In this document: positions 28,420 to 36,571 of the stretch, in pieces
How positions within the stretch are numbered: the first letter of the stretch is position 1
How the letters are laid out: every line of letters starts with the position of its first letter
DNA from: Thermococcus sp.
GTDB taxonomy: Archaea > Methanobacteriota_B > Thermococci > Thermococcales > Thermococcaceae
Assembly: GCF_017656495.1 (NCBI RefSeq)
Contig: NZ_JACDNS010000002.1
Span: forward strand, 124,001-188,000
Direction of reading: 5' to 3'
DNA: 64,000 nucleotides
Program-made: the position numbers and the translations under genes
The notes under the pieces: generated by a model
What the model was told of the DNA's origin: nothing
What the model saw: the letters and a program-made list of their open reading frames with translations, nothing else
Database searches by the model: none

Positions 28420-29169
28420 ATGGTTGAACCTTATATAGTAAAAAGAGTTAAAAGCGGTATTCCTGGGTTTGATGAACTAATTGAGGGAGGGTTTCCCGAA
28501 AATACAACCGTCTTAGTAACTGGCGGTACAGGTACTGGTAAAACCACTTTTGGAGCACAGTTCATATATAAAGGTGCGGAGGAATATGGGGAACCGGGAG
28601 TTTTTGTCACCTTAGAAGAGAGAGCAAAAGACCTTAGAAGAGAAATGCGTTCTTTTGGCTGGGATTTTAAAAAATATGAGGAACAAGGTTTGATTGCTAT
28701 TGTTGACGGTGTTAGTTCAAGTGTAGGTTTGCCATCAGAAGAAAGATTCGCCCTTGAGGATAGATTCAACATAGATAATTTCCTTCGGTATATTTATAGA
28801 GTAGTAAAAGCCATAAACGCAAAACGTTTGGTTATTGATTCTGTCCCTTCAATAGCATTCAGACTTAAAGAAGAAAGACAAATTAGGGAAGTTCTTCTAA
28901 AATTAAATACAATTCTTCTTGAAATGGGAGTTACGACAATTTTGACAACTGAGGCTCCTGATCCTAGTGCTGGGAGAATAAGCAGATATGGTATTGAAGA
29001 ATATATAGCAAGAGGTGTTGTTATTCTTGACCTTCAAGAGAGAAATATTGAGTTGAAGAGGTATTTACTTATTAGGAAGATGCGTGAAACGAAGCACTCA
29101 ATGAGAAAATATCCATTTGAAATAACTAACCATGGCATAGTTGTTTATCCAAGTGGAGAGATTTACTAA
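28420..29169 (+). CDS. KaiC-like (RecA/RadA-fold) ATPase 1
   Basis: Single-domain KaiC-family ATPase of 249 residues. Walker A is GGTGTGKTT (residues 35-43), the catalytic glutamate pair is in FVTLEE (66-67), and Walker B is RLVIDSVPS near 145. Such proteins are common in Thermococcales, and their cellular role is unknown. ATG 28420 is chosen since AGGTGATT is at SD distance; GTG 28411 is within it. A TATA-like TTAATAAAA lies near 28375. It is followed within about 28 bases by a second family member. Confidence 0.85.
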   Translation: MVEPYIVKRVKSGIPGFDELIEGGFPENTTVLVTGGTGTGKTTFGAQFIYKGAEEYGEPGVFVTLEERAKDLRREMRSFGWDFKKYEEQGLIAIVDGVSSSVGLPSEERFALEDRFNIDNFLRYIYRVVKAINAKRLVIDSVPSIAFRLKEERQIREVLLKLNTILLEMGVTTILTTEAPDPSAGRISRYGIEEYIARGVVILDLQERNIELKRYLLIRKMRETKHSMRKYPFEITNHGIVVYPSGEIY

Positions 29170-29197
29170 ATCTGAATTCCCTAAGGGGTGTCTCGCT

Positions 29198-29962
29198 TTG
29201 ATTCAAAATCTCTTTGAAGTTCATGAGGAAGTTGAAAGACGCGTAGAAAGGGTACCAACTGGAATAATAGATGATCTCATAATGGGGGGCATCCCTAAAG
29301 GGAGTGTTGTCCTGCTTATTGGTGATCCAAAATCAGGAAAAACAACTTTTATCAGTCAGTTTATTCACACACAACTGACTATGGGATATTCTGCAATAGG
29401 TATTCTTGTTGATATCTCGAGATATGAATTTGTGAGTAATGCTCTTGACTTTGGATGGGACTTTATGCCATATCTTGAGGAGAACTTCTTTGTACTTGAT
29501 GCCTATACTCAAAGATTAAGGGGAACTCCTAGGTTCTCTTTTGATGAAGCTGTTGTTACTGATATTACAGACACTACTCAGCTTATTGATGCTATAAAGG
29601 ATGTGACTTTGAAGATTTTGTCTGAAAAGAATCCTCCAATGATAACTGGAGTTATATCTTCTCTGACTCCTATATTCTTTGAAACGGATAAAAAGCAAAT
29701 ATATAAATTTTTGGAGGATTTAAAAGAACTTGCGCATAGAAATAAGCAAGTTTGGTTGTTGGAAATGAATTCTGGAATTGAGGAACCTCATGTTGAGATG
29801 ATGGTTAAAGCAATAGTTGATGGTATAATTGAAATGAGATTAATAGAGGAGAACATGACTCTTAGGAGATATCTACGAGTTTATGGAATGAGAAGGACAA
29901 AACATGTTCTTTCTTGGGTACCCTATGAAATAACAGAGTCTGGAATCAGGCTTCAAGTTTAG
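29198..29962 (+). CDS. KaiC-like ATPase 2, without the catalytic Glu pair
   Basis: Second KaiC-family protein, 254 residues from a TTG at 29198 (GGGGTG at 29185-29190 is the SD); a longer frame upstream would overlap the first gene. Walker A is intact (GDPKSGKTT, 42-50), but the strand that in family members ends in Glu-Glu reads GILVDISRYE, so the usual catalytic base is missing. Both proteins keep GWDF shortly after this strand. It may bind ATP without turning it over, and may pair with its neighbour; this is inference. Confidence 0.75.
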   Translation: MIQNLFEVHEEVERRVERVPTGIIDDLIMGGIPKGSVVLLIGDPKSGKTTFISQFIHTQLTMGYSAIGILVDISRYEFVSNALDFGWDFMPYLEENFFVLDAYTQRLRGTPRFSFDEAVVTDITDTTQLIDAIKDVTLKILSEKNPPMITGVISSLTPIFFETDKKQIYKFLEDLKELAHRNKQVWLLEMNSGIEEPHVEMMVKAIVDGIIEMRLIEENMTLRRYLRVYGMRRTKHVLSWVPYEITESGIRLQV

Positions 29963-30028
29963 CTCTTCTTCCTGACTTTCCTTCTGAGGTATAGAAAACT
30001 TTTTAAAGTTTTATTTTTACTTACAATC

Positions 30029-31234
30029 ATGGTTAAAAAAGAAATATATGCCGTAGTATTAACATCAGTTTCTTTGATAATGCTAAGTATTGTGTATGTC
30101 ATTGGCTATGGGTGGCATACTAACCTTGAAAGTGCTCAAAAGGGTGATATTGTAGTTTTTACTGGGCTTTGTGTCTATTCCAAGGGTGATTTCAGTGTGA
30201 TTACTGATGGACTTGAAACTGTTATGGTTTATAAAAACCTAACAAGGGGTGAAATATATACAGTCCGAGGGAAATTAGTTAGTAAACAGCAGAAAGCTAT
30301 GTATCCCCTAGAAGTCACAAATGGTAGTATTGAAGCATTGTCTCTTTCTTACCTATCGGGGGTCTATTGGGAGGATTATGGATGCTACATCCTTACCCCT
30401 CAAAAAATAAAACTTGATAGGTGCTTAAATACTAAAAAAGGGACAAAGATACAAGCTAAAGGGGTGTTTTATGGAAATATATTTTACGTTCTTAGCTTTG
30501 AAGGAGGGGATTTTTTAGCAGAAGCCAAAGACAACTTACCCTATCGAGTTGTTGGAGTGGTTATAGATAACAGAACACCAACAATAATATGGGATGGAAA
30601 AGAAAAAGTTAGGGTTTATCTACCCTATAAGCTTTCTCTGAAGCTTGGAGATAAAGTTAAAATTTTGGGAATTGCAAGGCTGTATTCTACGCTCACGCTT
30701 TATGTAGGCAGTGCAGATGATGTTAAAATTATTGGAAGGGCAAAGAGAAAACCCATTGGAGAAGAGAGAATTGGGGATATAGCCTATGGAAGTTGTCAAG
30801 TTATCAAAGCGGGTAGAGGTTTAAGCTTAAATTGTACTGATTTAAAGCTGTACTCATACTTTGCAAGAACTGGAGATATTGTAGAGTTTGAAGCTCTTAG
30901 GAGGGAGGGTTCTCTTGTATGCTTAGACTGCTCTGTTAAATTCCCAAGAGAAAAACTTGAGAATTCAATATGCAACCCAAAACAAGTGGGAATAATAAAG
31001 ATTGAAGGAAGGGTTTCTTGGGTTAAAATCTATAAAAACGGTTTTGGATTGGCGAATATTACAGATGGCGGCTGTTGGATTTTGCTGAAGCTTAGAAGGT
31101 CTTTAAATCTTGAGCTTAAGGAAAACTGGACAATTACAGCTTTTGGAGTTTATACAACCTATAGAGGGAAACCAGCTCTTGAGGTGCATTCGAGGGAGGA
31201 TGTATGTTTGGAGAATTCTTGTTTGGGCTTTTAG
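30029..31234 (+). CDS. Membrane-anchored extracytoplasmic protein with possible OB folds
   Basis: Not firmly recognised. 401 residues: one N-terminal helix (about 7-27) and then an external part with repeating beta patterns such as GD-V-F, V-G-V-V-D-R-P-I and GRVSWVKIYKNGFGLANI, which resemble OB-fold domains. There are about ten cysteines, several in pairs (CLDCS, CLENSC), which may form disulphides. There is no SD; TTTTTAAAG about 25 bases before the ATG suggests a leaderless mRNA. The end overlaps the next gene by 31 bases. Confidence 0.6.
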   Translation: MVKKEIYAVVLTSVSLIMLSIVYVIGYGWHTNLESAQKGDIVVFTGLCVYSKGDFSVITDGLETVMVYKNLTRGEIYTVRGKLVSKQQKAMYPLEVTNGSIEALSLSYLSGVYWEDYGCYILTPQKIKLDRCLNTKKGTKIQAKGVFYGNIFYVLSFEGGDFLAEAKDNLPYRVVGVVIDNRTPTIIWDGKEKVRVYLPYKLSLKLGDKVKILGIARLYSTLTLYVGSADDVKIIGRAKRKPIGEERIGDIAYGSCQVIKAGRGLSLNCTDLKLYSYFARTGDIVEFEALRREGSLVCLDCSVKFPREKLENSICNPKQVGIIKIEGRVSWVKIYKNGFGLANITDGGCWILLKLRRSLNLELKENWTITAFGVYTTYRGKPALEVHSREDVCLENSCLGF

Positions 31235-32361
31235 CGGGAACTATAACTGGGGTAACACCAGCGTTACATGTCAATACTTTGGCCTCATTGTTTACTCTTC
31301 TGAACAATAAACCAAATGGATTTGGATTTGTGGTTCTCATTTACACTATGGGCTTGGCTCATACATTTTTGGACTCAATACCTTCGACTTTTCTTGGAGT
31401 TCCTGATGAAGACACAGTGTTGAATATCTTACCAGCTCATAGATTAGTTCTTAAGGGAAAGGCTCTTGAAGTAGTCAATATTTCTCTGAAAGCAAGTCTT
31501 TTAGCAGTGCTTTTTGCTCTTCCTCTTCTGCCTATTTATATTTTCTTAGCTCCCAAGTATGTTCCCGAATTTGGCAAAATCTTTGTGTTCTTTTTGGCTT
31601 GTTTTTTGATTCTAACAGAAAAAGGTATGAAGAAAGTTTTTGCTTTAACTGTTTTCTTAATCTCTGGAACTCTTGGGATTTTAATTGATTACTTACCTCT
31701 TCAAGAACCCTATTTCCATATTTTTGTCGGTTTATTTGGAGTTCCTGCCATAATGTATTCGTTATATGGTGAAGTAGGCAATATTGAGTTTGGGGATAGT
31801 GAAATTAAAATGTCTCATAAATCTTTATTGGGTTTTTCTTTTCTTGGAACTGTTTTAGGAATGCTCGCATCTATGCTTCCTGCTTTTACATCTTCTCAAG
31901 CTGCATTAATTGGAAGTTTCTTTTCAAAGGATGAGAGATCATTTTTAACTGTTGCATTTTCTGTAAATACCTCAAATTTTTTCTTTTCACTTTTTAATTT
32001 CTACTTAACGAGGAGAACAAGAAATGGTATAATGTCCCTAATTAAGGAAGGGTACTACATGCTAAGTTCACGCGAAGCTTTAATTTTAACGCTACTTACT
32101 ATTGCTGCAGCTTTGATTATAAACCTCTATGGGCTGAAAACAGCTAAAATAATTGGCAATGTTTTCTTTAAGGTAAATTATAGGCTCTTAAATCTTTTAG
32201 TCATAACTTTCGTAGTTGTTCTGTCTTTTTATTTTGATGGAATTCTTGGTATCTTGGTTTTAACAACAGCATCATTAATTGGCTCCCTTGCACTTTTGTT
32301 TAATGTGAAAAGAACAAACTGTATGGGAGTTTTAATGGTAAAAATAATGGTGGGAAGATAA
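31204..32361 (+). CDS. TctA-like multi-pass membrane protein (COG1784 type)
   Basis: 385 residues with about ten helices. The N-terminal GLLAGTITGVTPALHVN and the mid-protein SMLPAFTSSQAALIGSF are the paired signature loops of the TctA/DUF112 family, each a G-x3-G-x2-P-x-H/T re-entrant loop. Bacterial TctA carries citrate with TctB and TctC partners; none is here, as in other archaeal members. SD GGGAGGA precedes ATG 31204, which lies inside the previous gene, so the pair is translationally linked. Substrate unknown. Confidence 0.75.
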   Translation: MFGEFLFGLLAGTITGVTPALHVNTLASLFTLLNNKPNGFGFVVLIYTMGLAHTFLDSIPSTFLGVPDEDTVLNILPAHRLVLKGKALEVVNISLKASLLAVLFALPLLPIYIFLAPKYVPEFGKIFVFFLACFLILTEKGMKKVFALTVFLISGTLGILIDYLPLQEPYFHIFVGLFGVPAIMYSLYGEVGNIEFGDSEIKMSHKSLLGFSFLGTVLGMLASMLPAFTSSQAALIGSFFSKDERSFLTVAFSVNTSNFFFSLFNFYLTRRTRNGIMSLIKEGYYMLSSREALILTLLTIAAALIINLYGLKTAKIIGNVFFKVNYRLLNLLVITFVVVLSFYFDGILGILVLTTASLIGSLALLFNVKRTNCMGVLMVKIMVGR

Positions 32362-32362
32362 A

Positions 32363-32671
32363 TTAAATAGATTTTTCTTTCAAAATCTTCTGGAATTCGG
32401 CATAGTCAGTAACTATTTTCACATTATCGAGGGTCTCAAAGTAGATTTTTTTGATTTTAACCTTCTTGGCACTTGTATATTTCATTTCAGGGGGATCATA
32501 AGAACCGGGTTCAACAATCTCGTCCTCAATAACATATGTTTTTAAATCAGGTTGTCCTACATACTTCCAAACCTCATAGAACACCTCTGGAGCGAGGTGA
32601 ATTTCTCCCTCAATTTCTGTATAGTCTGCTCCAATATCTTCTAGAAACTCTTTTATAACTTCTAAGTTCAT
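32363..32671 (-). CDS. Hypothetical 102-residue protein
   Basis: Not recognised. A soluble, acidic protein of about 102 residues, predicted to mix helices and strands, with no cysteine and no membrane segment. ATG 32671 follows GGTGAG by five bases; an in-frame ATG at 32683 would give four more residues. It faces the TctA-like gene, whose stop is directly adjacent. TTAAATA near 32706 could serve as promoter both for it and for the divergent methyltransferase. Confidence 0.6.
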   Translation of the reverse strand: MNLEVIKEFLEDIGADYTEIEGEIHLAPEVFYEVWKYVGQPDLKTYVIEDEIVEPGSYDPPEMKYTSAKKVKIKKIYFETLDNVKIVTDYAEFQKILKEKSI

Positions 32672-32743
32672 AGAACTCACCATTATATAATTTCATCTCA
32701 AGAGTTAAATATCTATCGCTTTAACTATTTGGTGGTGGTGAAA

Positions 32744-33934
32744 ATGGCGAGAGTTTATGTTGATGCTCAGGCTTCACGAGCACTTCAAAAAGGTGCGATG
32801 ATTATCTTCAAAAAGGGTGTTATTAGAACCGAGGGGGAGATAAAGCCCGGAGATATTGTTGAGGTGTATTCTCGTGGAGGAAAGTTCTTAGGTAAAGGGT
32901 TTGCAAATCCAAACTCGAATATAATGGTTCGTTTGCTAACAAAAGAGAAAGATGTGGAGATTAACAAAGAACTCTTCAAAGAGAGGATTAGAAAAGCAAA
33001 CGAATATAGGAAGAAAGTTCTCCGTTATGGCAACGTTTACAGGATGGTCTATGGTGAGGCAGATTATTTGCCGGGATTAATTGTTGATCGCTTCAATGAT
33101 ATAGCCGCCCTTCAAATTTCAAGTGCAGGAATGGAGAGGTTTAAGCTTGATGTTGCTGAAGCGATAATGGAAGTTGAGCCAGAAATAGAGACCGTTTTTG
33201 AAAAGAATACAGGGAGGTCAAGAAGAAGGGAAGGATTACCAGAGATTGAGCGTGTATTGCTTGGTAAAGAAAAATACAGAACAATAATCGAAGAAGGACG
33301 GGCTAAATTCATAGTTGACATGCGTGGACAAAAGACTGGATTTTTCCTCGACCAGAGAGAAAACAGAATAGCACTTGAAAAATATATCAAGGGTGGTGAA
33401 AAGGTTCTTGATGTCTTCACTTACACAGGAGGTTTTGCAATTCATGCAGCAGTTGCTGGAGCTGAGAAAGTGATAGCTATTGATAAATCCCCAAGGGCAA
33501 TAGAACAGGCAAAAGAGAATGCAAGGCTTAATGGCGTTGAAAACAAAATGGAGTTCATAGTGGGTTCAGCATTTCCTGAAATGGAAAAACTCCAAAAGAA
33601 AGGAGAGAAATTTGACATTGTAATCCTTGATCCACCGGCGTTTGTTCAACATGAAAAGGACTTAAAGAGAGGATTAAGGGCTTATTTCAATGTGAACTAT
33701 CAGGGACTTAAGCTTGTAAAGGATGGGGGAATCTTAGTAACTTGCTCATGCTCTCAGCACGTTGATTTGCAAGCTTTCAAAGACATGATTATTGCTGCTG
33801 CAGCAAAGGCTGGCAAATTCCTTAAGATGCTTGAACCCTATAGAACGCAAGCTCCAGATCACCCAATACTAATGGCTTCAAAGGATACTGAATATCTCAA
33901 ATGTCTGTTCCTATATGTTGAAGACATGAAGTGA
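32744..33934 (+). CDS. PUA-domain 23S rRNA cytosine-C5 methyltransferase, RlmI-like
   Basis: 396-residue SAM-dependent RNA methyltransferase. An N-terminal PUA domain (about 1-75) is followed by a Rossmann domain with VLDVFTYTGGFAIHAA (SAM motif, about 222), DIVILDPPAFV (motif IV, about 295) and TCSCSQHV, with the expected catalytic cysteine, near 330. The order fits the RlmI family, which methylates cytosine in large-subunit rRNA in bacteria; the archaeal target is not known from sequence. ATG 32744 follows GGTGGTG. The next gene starts within 6 bases. Confidence 0.85.
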   Translation: MARVYVDAQASRALQKGAMIIFKKGVIRTEGEIKPGDIVEVYSRGGKFLGKGFANPNSNIMVRLLTKEKDVEINKELFKERIRKANEYRKKVLRYGNVYRMVYGEADYLPGLIVDRFNDIAALQISSAGMERFKLDVAEAIMEVEPEIETVFEKNTGRSRRREGLPEIERVLLGKEKYRTIIEEGRAKFIVDMRGQKTGFFLDQRENRIALEKYIKGGEKVLDVFTYTGGFAIHAAVAGAEKVIAIDKSPRAIEQAKENARLNGVENKMEFIVGSAFPEMEKLQKKGEKFDIVILDPPAFVQHEKDLKRGLRAYFNVNYQGLKLVKDGGILVTCSCSQHVDLQAFKDMIIAAAAKAGKFLKMLEPYRTQAPDHPILMASKDTEYLKCLFLYVEDMK

Positions 33935-33939
33935 TCAAA

Positions 33940-35388
33940 ATGGAGGTTCTCATCAGGGAGCTGTTTTTCCAAGAGTTCAGGCATAGGCTAAATAAGTATG
34001 GAAGTGAAAAGTTTAGAGGATTCCTTAAGAGAGCACCTCTAGTACAACTCTCTTTTACTTCCGTAGTATTTTTGATCTTTTCATTTGTGTTTCTTAGGGC
34101 TGAGAAATTGCTTGGAGAAAATGAAATTGTCTTTGCCTCATTGATTTCTGCCTTATTAGTTTTTGTCATAGTCATATCATCTTTTTTAGCTTTAGAGTTC
34201 CTTTACTCACTTTCACGAACTCGAGCGCTTTATCCTTTATTAATTCTCCCTACTAATGTTGAGTTTCTACCGCTTAAGAAATGGCTCAAATATTATGTTC
34301 CTCCGCTGATATTTCTACTTCTGCCTTTCTTTTTGAAAATGTCAAGATATCATTGGATGGCACTTATTGTATCAATACTATGGTTCATTATTTCAATAGC
34401 TATGGGGTGGGGATTTGGATCTCTTATTGCGGTATTTTCTTTGAGGATCAGAAAAACTGGAATTTTGAGAGATTTCTTGAGTTTGGTGCTGAGAAGTGTT
34501 TTCATTCTCTTTTTGGTTCTCTTCATATTCTATGGGGTTATATTCCCTGAAGTGTTCAAAAACTTGCTTCACTTTGGAGAAGTGACAATGTATCTCTTTC
34601 CAATTGTTCAAGCAGTAACCCTCATACTGTCCTTCCATGGAGTTCTGCAATGGAAAATTATTATGGGCTATGCAATTTTTTCATTTCTTATTTTGCTGTT
34701 TGGTAACCGTTTGATAATGGTTCATATGATTGAAGAAAAACAAATTTCAAAAATTGGAAAATCATTTGAAGCAAAACTTTTGCCAAAAATGTTTTCAATG
34801 ATAGCTAAAGATGCCAAACTTGCCTTGCGAAGAAGTTCATCTCTCTTTATTCTCCTTATGCCATTTCTCTTCTTGATACCTCTCATATTTCTTAGAGACG
34901 ATAGACTTGTAACTTGGGTTTTGATAATAGGTTCCTTTGCAGCTATAACCTCATTAAATGTCCAAATTCTGCTAATGGAAGAATACAAAAGTGGTTGGTT
35001 CCTGTTCTCTCTTCCGATAGAGCAAAGGGAATTTAGAAATGCAAAAGCTTTAACATCCTTCATTCTTTTTGTTCCAGTTTTATTAGTTTCTGTAATTGTT
35101 GCAGGGAGTAATATGATTTTCCTTTTTATATTTGGAGCACTTACAAATCTTCTAATGGCTAAGGTTATAACCCTCTGGCTTACTCGAAACATGGAAAATG
35201 AATACACACTGATGCCAGCGTATCTTACAATTGGAGACACATTAGTAATTTTTGGCTTGGCATTCCTTTTGGTTAATTTTCCAGCGTCTCTTTTTTATCT
35301 TTTACATGGCTATCTTAGAATTTTTGCTGAGGTCATTTTCTTAGTCTTGGAGGGAATTTTAATGGTGGTACTTTACAAGGAGGCTTAA
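33940..35388 (+). CDS. Multi-pass membrane protein, ABC-2 permease-like
   Basis: 482 residues with about twelve helices and a charged N-terminal cytoplasmic segment. The layout (long loop with a charged patch near residue 265-290, then more helices) resembles large ABC-2 type exporter permeases, but no motif settles it and no ATPase gene is adjacent. ATG 33940 is just after the stop of the methyltransferase gene, with GTGAT of that stop region as a possible SD, so they are probably co-transcribed. Confidence 0.55.
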   Translation: MEVLIRELFFQEFRHRLNKYGSEKFRGFLKRAPLVQLSFTSVVFLIFSFVFLRAEKLLGENEIVFASLISALLVFVIVISSFLALEFLYSLSRTRALYPLLILPTNVEFLPLKKWLKYYVPPLIFLLLPFFLKMSRYHWMALIVSILWFIISIAMGWGFGSLIAVFSLRIRKTGILRDFLSLVLRSVFILFLVLFIFYGVIFPEVFKNLLHFGEVTMYLFPIVQAVTLILSFHGVLQWKIIMGYAIFSFLILLFGNRLIMVHMIEEKQISKIGKSFEAKLLPKMFSMIAKDAKLALRRSSSLFILLMPFLFLIPLIFLRDDRLVTWVLIIGSFAAITSLNVQILLMEEYKSGWFLFSLPIEQREFRNAKALTSFILFVPVLLVSVIVAGSNMIFLFIFGALTNLLMAKVITLWLTRNMENEYTLMPAYLTIGDTLVIFGLAFLLVNFPASLFYLLHGYLRIFAEVIFLVLEGILMVVLYKEA

Positions 35389-35419
35389 CCTTATAAATTA
35401 GAGGAGCATAATTTCTTTG

Positions 35420-35481
35420 GCGAATGAAGAGAAAGCACCTCCTCTGAGCACTGCAATGAAGACACGCCCACGGTCTGACGC
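35420..35481 (+). ncRNA. C/D box guide sRNA
   Basis: All four boxes are present at the expected spacing: C ATGAAGA 35424-35430, D' CTGA 35444-35447, C' ATGAAGA 35456-35462, D CTGA 35475-35478, closed by a GCG/CGC terminal stem. Guides are AAAGCACCTCCT before D' and CACGCCCACGGT before D, predicting targets complementary to them. The methylated base would pair with the fifth guide base from each D box. TTATAAAT at 35391-35398 is at promoter distance from the 5' end. It fills the gap between the membrane-protein gene and the convergent methyltransferase gene. Confidence 0.88.
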
Positions 35482-36206
35482 TATAGAATGAAAATTAAAG
35501 AGTGTCTAACTCTTGTTCCTGCTCTAAATTTTATGTCCTTAACGTTATATCCTATTTTTTCAGCTTCTTTAGTTATAACATTAAGCAGAGGAGCTTTGTC
35601 AGGCAAAAATAGAGCAACTTTTCCTTTAGGTTTCAAGTAGTCTTTTGCTTCTTTCAAGAGCTTGAGTGAGAATTTCTCTCCATATTTACCCCCACCTACA
35701 GCTTCGATAGGAGTTAAAACCCCCTTTGTGGGCTTCTCATAGTAAGGAGGAGCTGAGAATATAACATCGAATTTTTCTCCCTCTGGAATTAAGCCTTTTA
35801 TGATCTCTCCTTTGCTTTTTATGAGTTTGACTTGGACTTTATTGTGCTCAACATTCCTTTTTGCATACTCAAAGAATTCTTCGTTAATCTCTGTAGCCCA
35901 AACTTCGCAATTAAATAACTTAGCTGCCATAATTGCCATCAATGCAGAATGACCCGTCCCAATTTCGAGGACTCTTTCTCCACCTCGTAAAAATGTCTTT
36001 AGAAAAATATATCGTGAAATTGGCGGTGTTATTAAACCCCCTGAGTGGTATTCTACTTCAATGTTAAAAACAGCTTTTGCAACAGCCTTATTGTATAAAA
36101 TTCGTGCCTCCCTATTACTGAAGTCTAGTTTGTCATTTTTCATGTATTTTTGAAGTTCTGGGAAAATTTTCAGAGCATCCCCTATTTTTAGCCCTATCAT
36201 TTTCAT
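35481..36206 (-). CDS. SAM-dependent methyltransferase
   Basis: 241-residue class I methyltransferase. The SAM loop is VLEIGTGHSALMAI near residue 77, the acidic end of strand 2 is ATEIN, and motif IV is SAPPYY near 130, a variant of the N/S-PP-Y motif of enzymes that methylate amide or exocyclic amino nitrogen (PrmC, RlmF and relatives). The substrate (protein, rRNA or other) cannot be told. The stop codon overlaps the last base of the C/D sRNA by one. Confidence 0.75.
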   Translation of the reverse strand: MKMIGLKIGDALKIFPELQKYMKNDKLDFSNREARILYNKAVAKAVFNIEVEYHSGGLITPPISRYIFLKTFLRGGERVLEIGTGHSALMAIMAAKLFNCEVWATEINEEFFEYAKRNVEHNKVQVKLIKSKGEIIKGLIPEGEKFDVIFSAPPYYEKPTKGVLTPIEAVGGGKYGEKFSLKLLKEAKDYLKPKGKVALFLPDKAPLLNVITKEAEKIGYNVKDIKFRAGTRVRHSLIFIL

Positions 36207-36333
36207 GTTCTCACTCTCATTATGTGCTATATCTTAGGTTTTTCAAATTTTGCTTACCATCAACAGAAGTTTGCAAAATATGTATAAAAATAGTTATAAA
36301 GGATGAAAATAGTATAACAGAATGGTGAGTTAT

Positions 36334-36558
36334 ATGGAAGATACAAAAACACAAAATGTATACAGTCCGCGATTGGTGCTTCCTTGTGGAAAAGTTGTCG
36401 ACCATTTGAGTGAAGATGTACTTGAGATGTTTGAACACTACTATGGGGGCATCCCTATTGATGATGTTGAATGTTTGCTATGTCCCTATGCTGATAAGAT
36501 AATCCTTGACTTTGGTTTTGTAATCAGTGTGTGTACTGCTTCAAAATTTGTAAGGTAA
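36334..36558 (+). CDS. Small cysteine-containing protein, unknown
   Basis: Not recognised. 74 residues; cysteines in LPCGK, VECLLCPYAD and ISVCTAS could bind a metal. ATG 36334 has GGTGAGT five bases upstream, and TATAAAAATAG near 36281-36291 may be its promoter. It lies alone between divergent and convergent genes, which supports a real small gene, but no family is known to me. Confidence 0.5.
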   Translation: MEDTKTQNVYSPRLVLPCGKVVDHLSEDVLEMFEHYYGGIPIDDVECLLCPYADKIILDFGFVISVCTASKFVR

Positions 36559-36571
36559 AAATATTAAGATT

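Noticed and set aside
34281-34550. 89-codon ORF inside the membrane-protein gene
   Set aside because: Out-of-frame shadow of a long hydrophobic gene; no SD or independent promoter.
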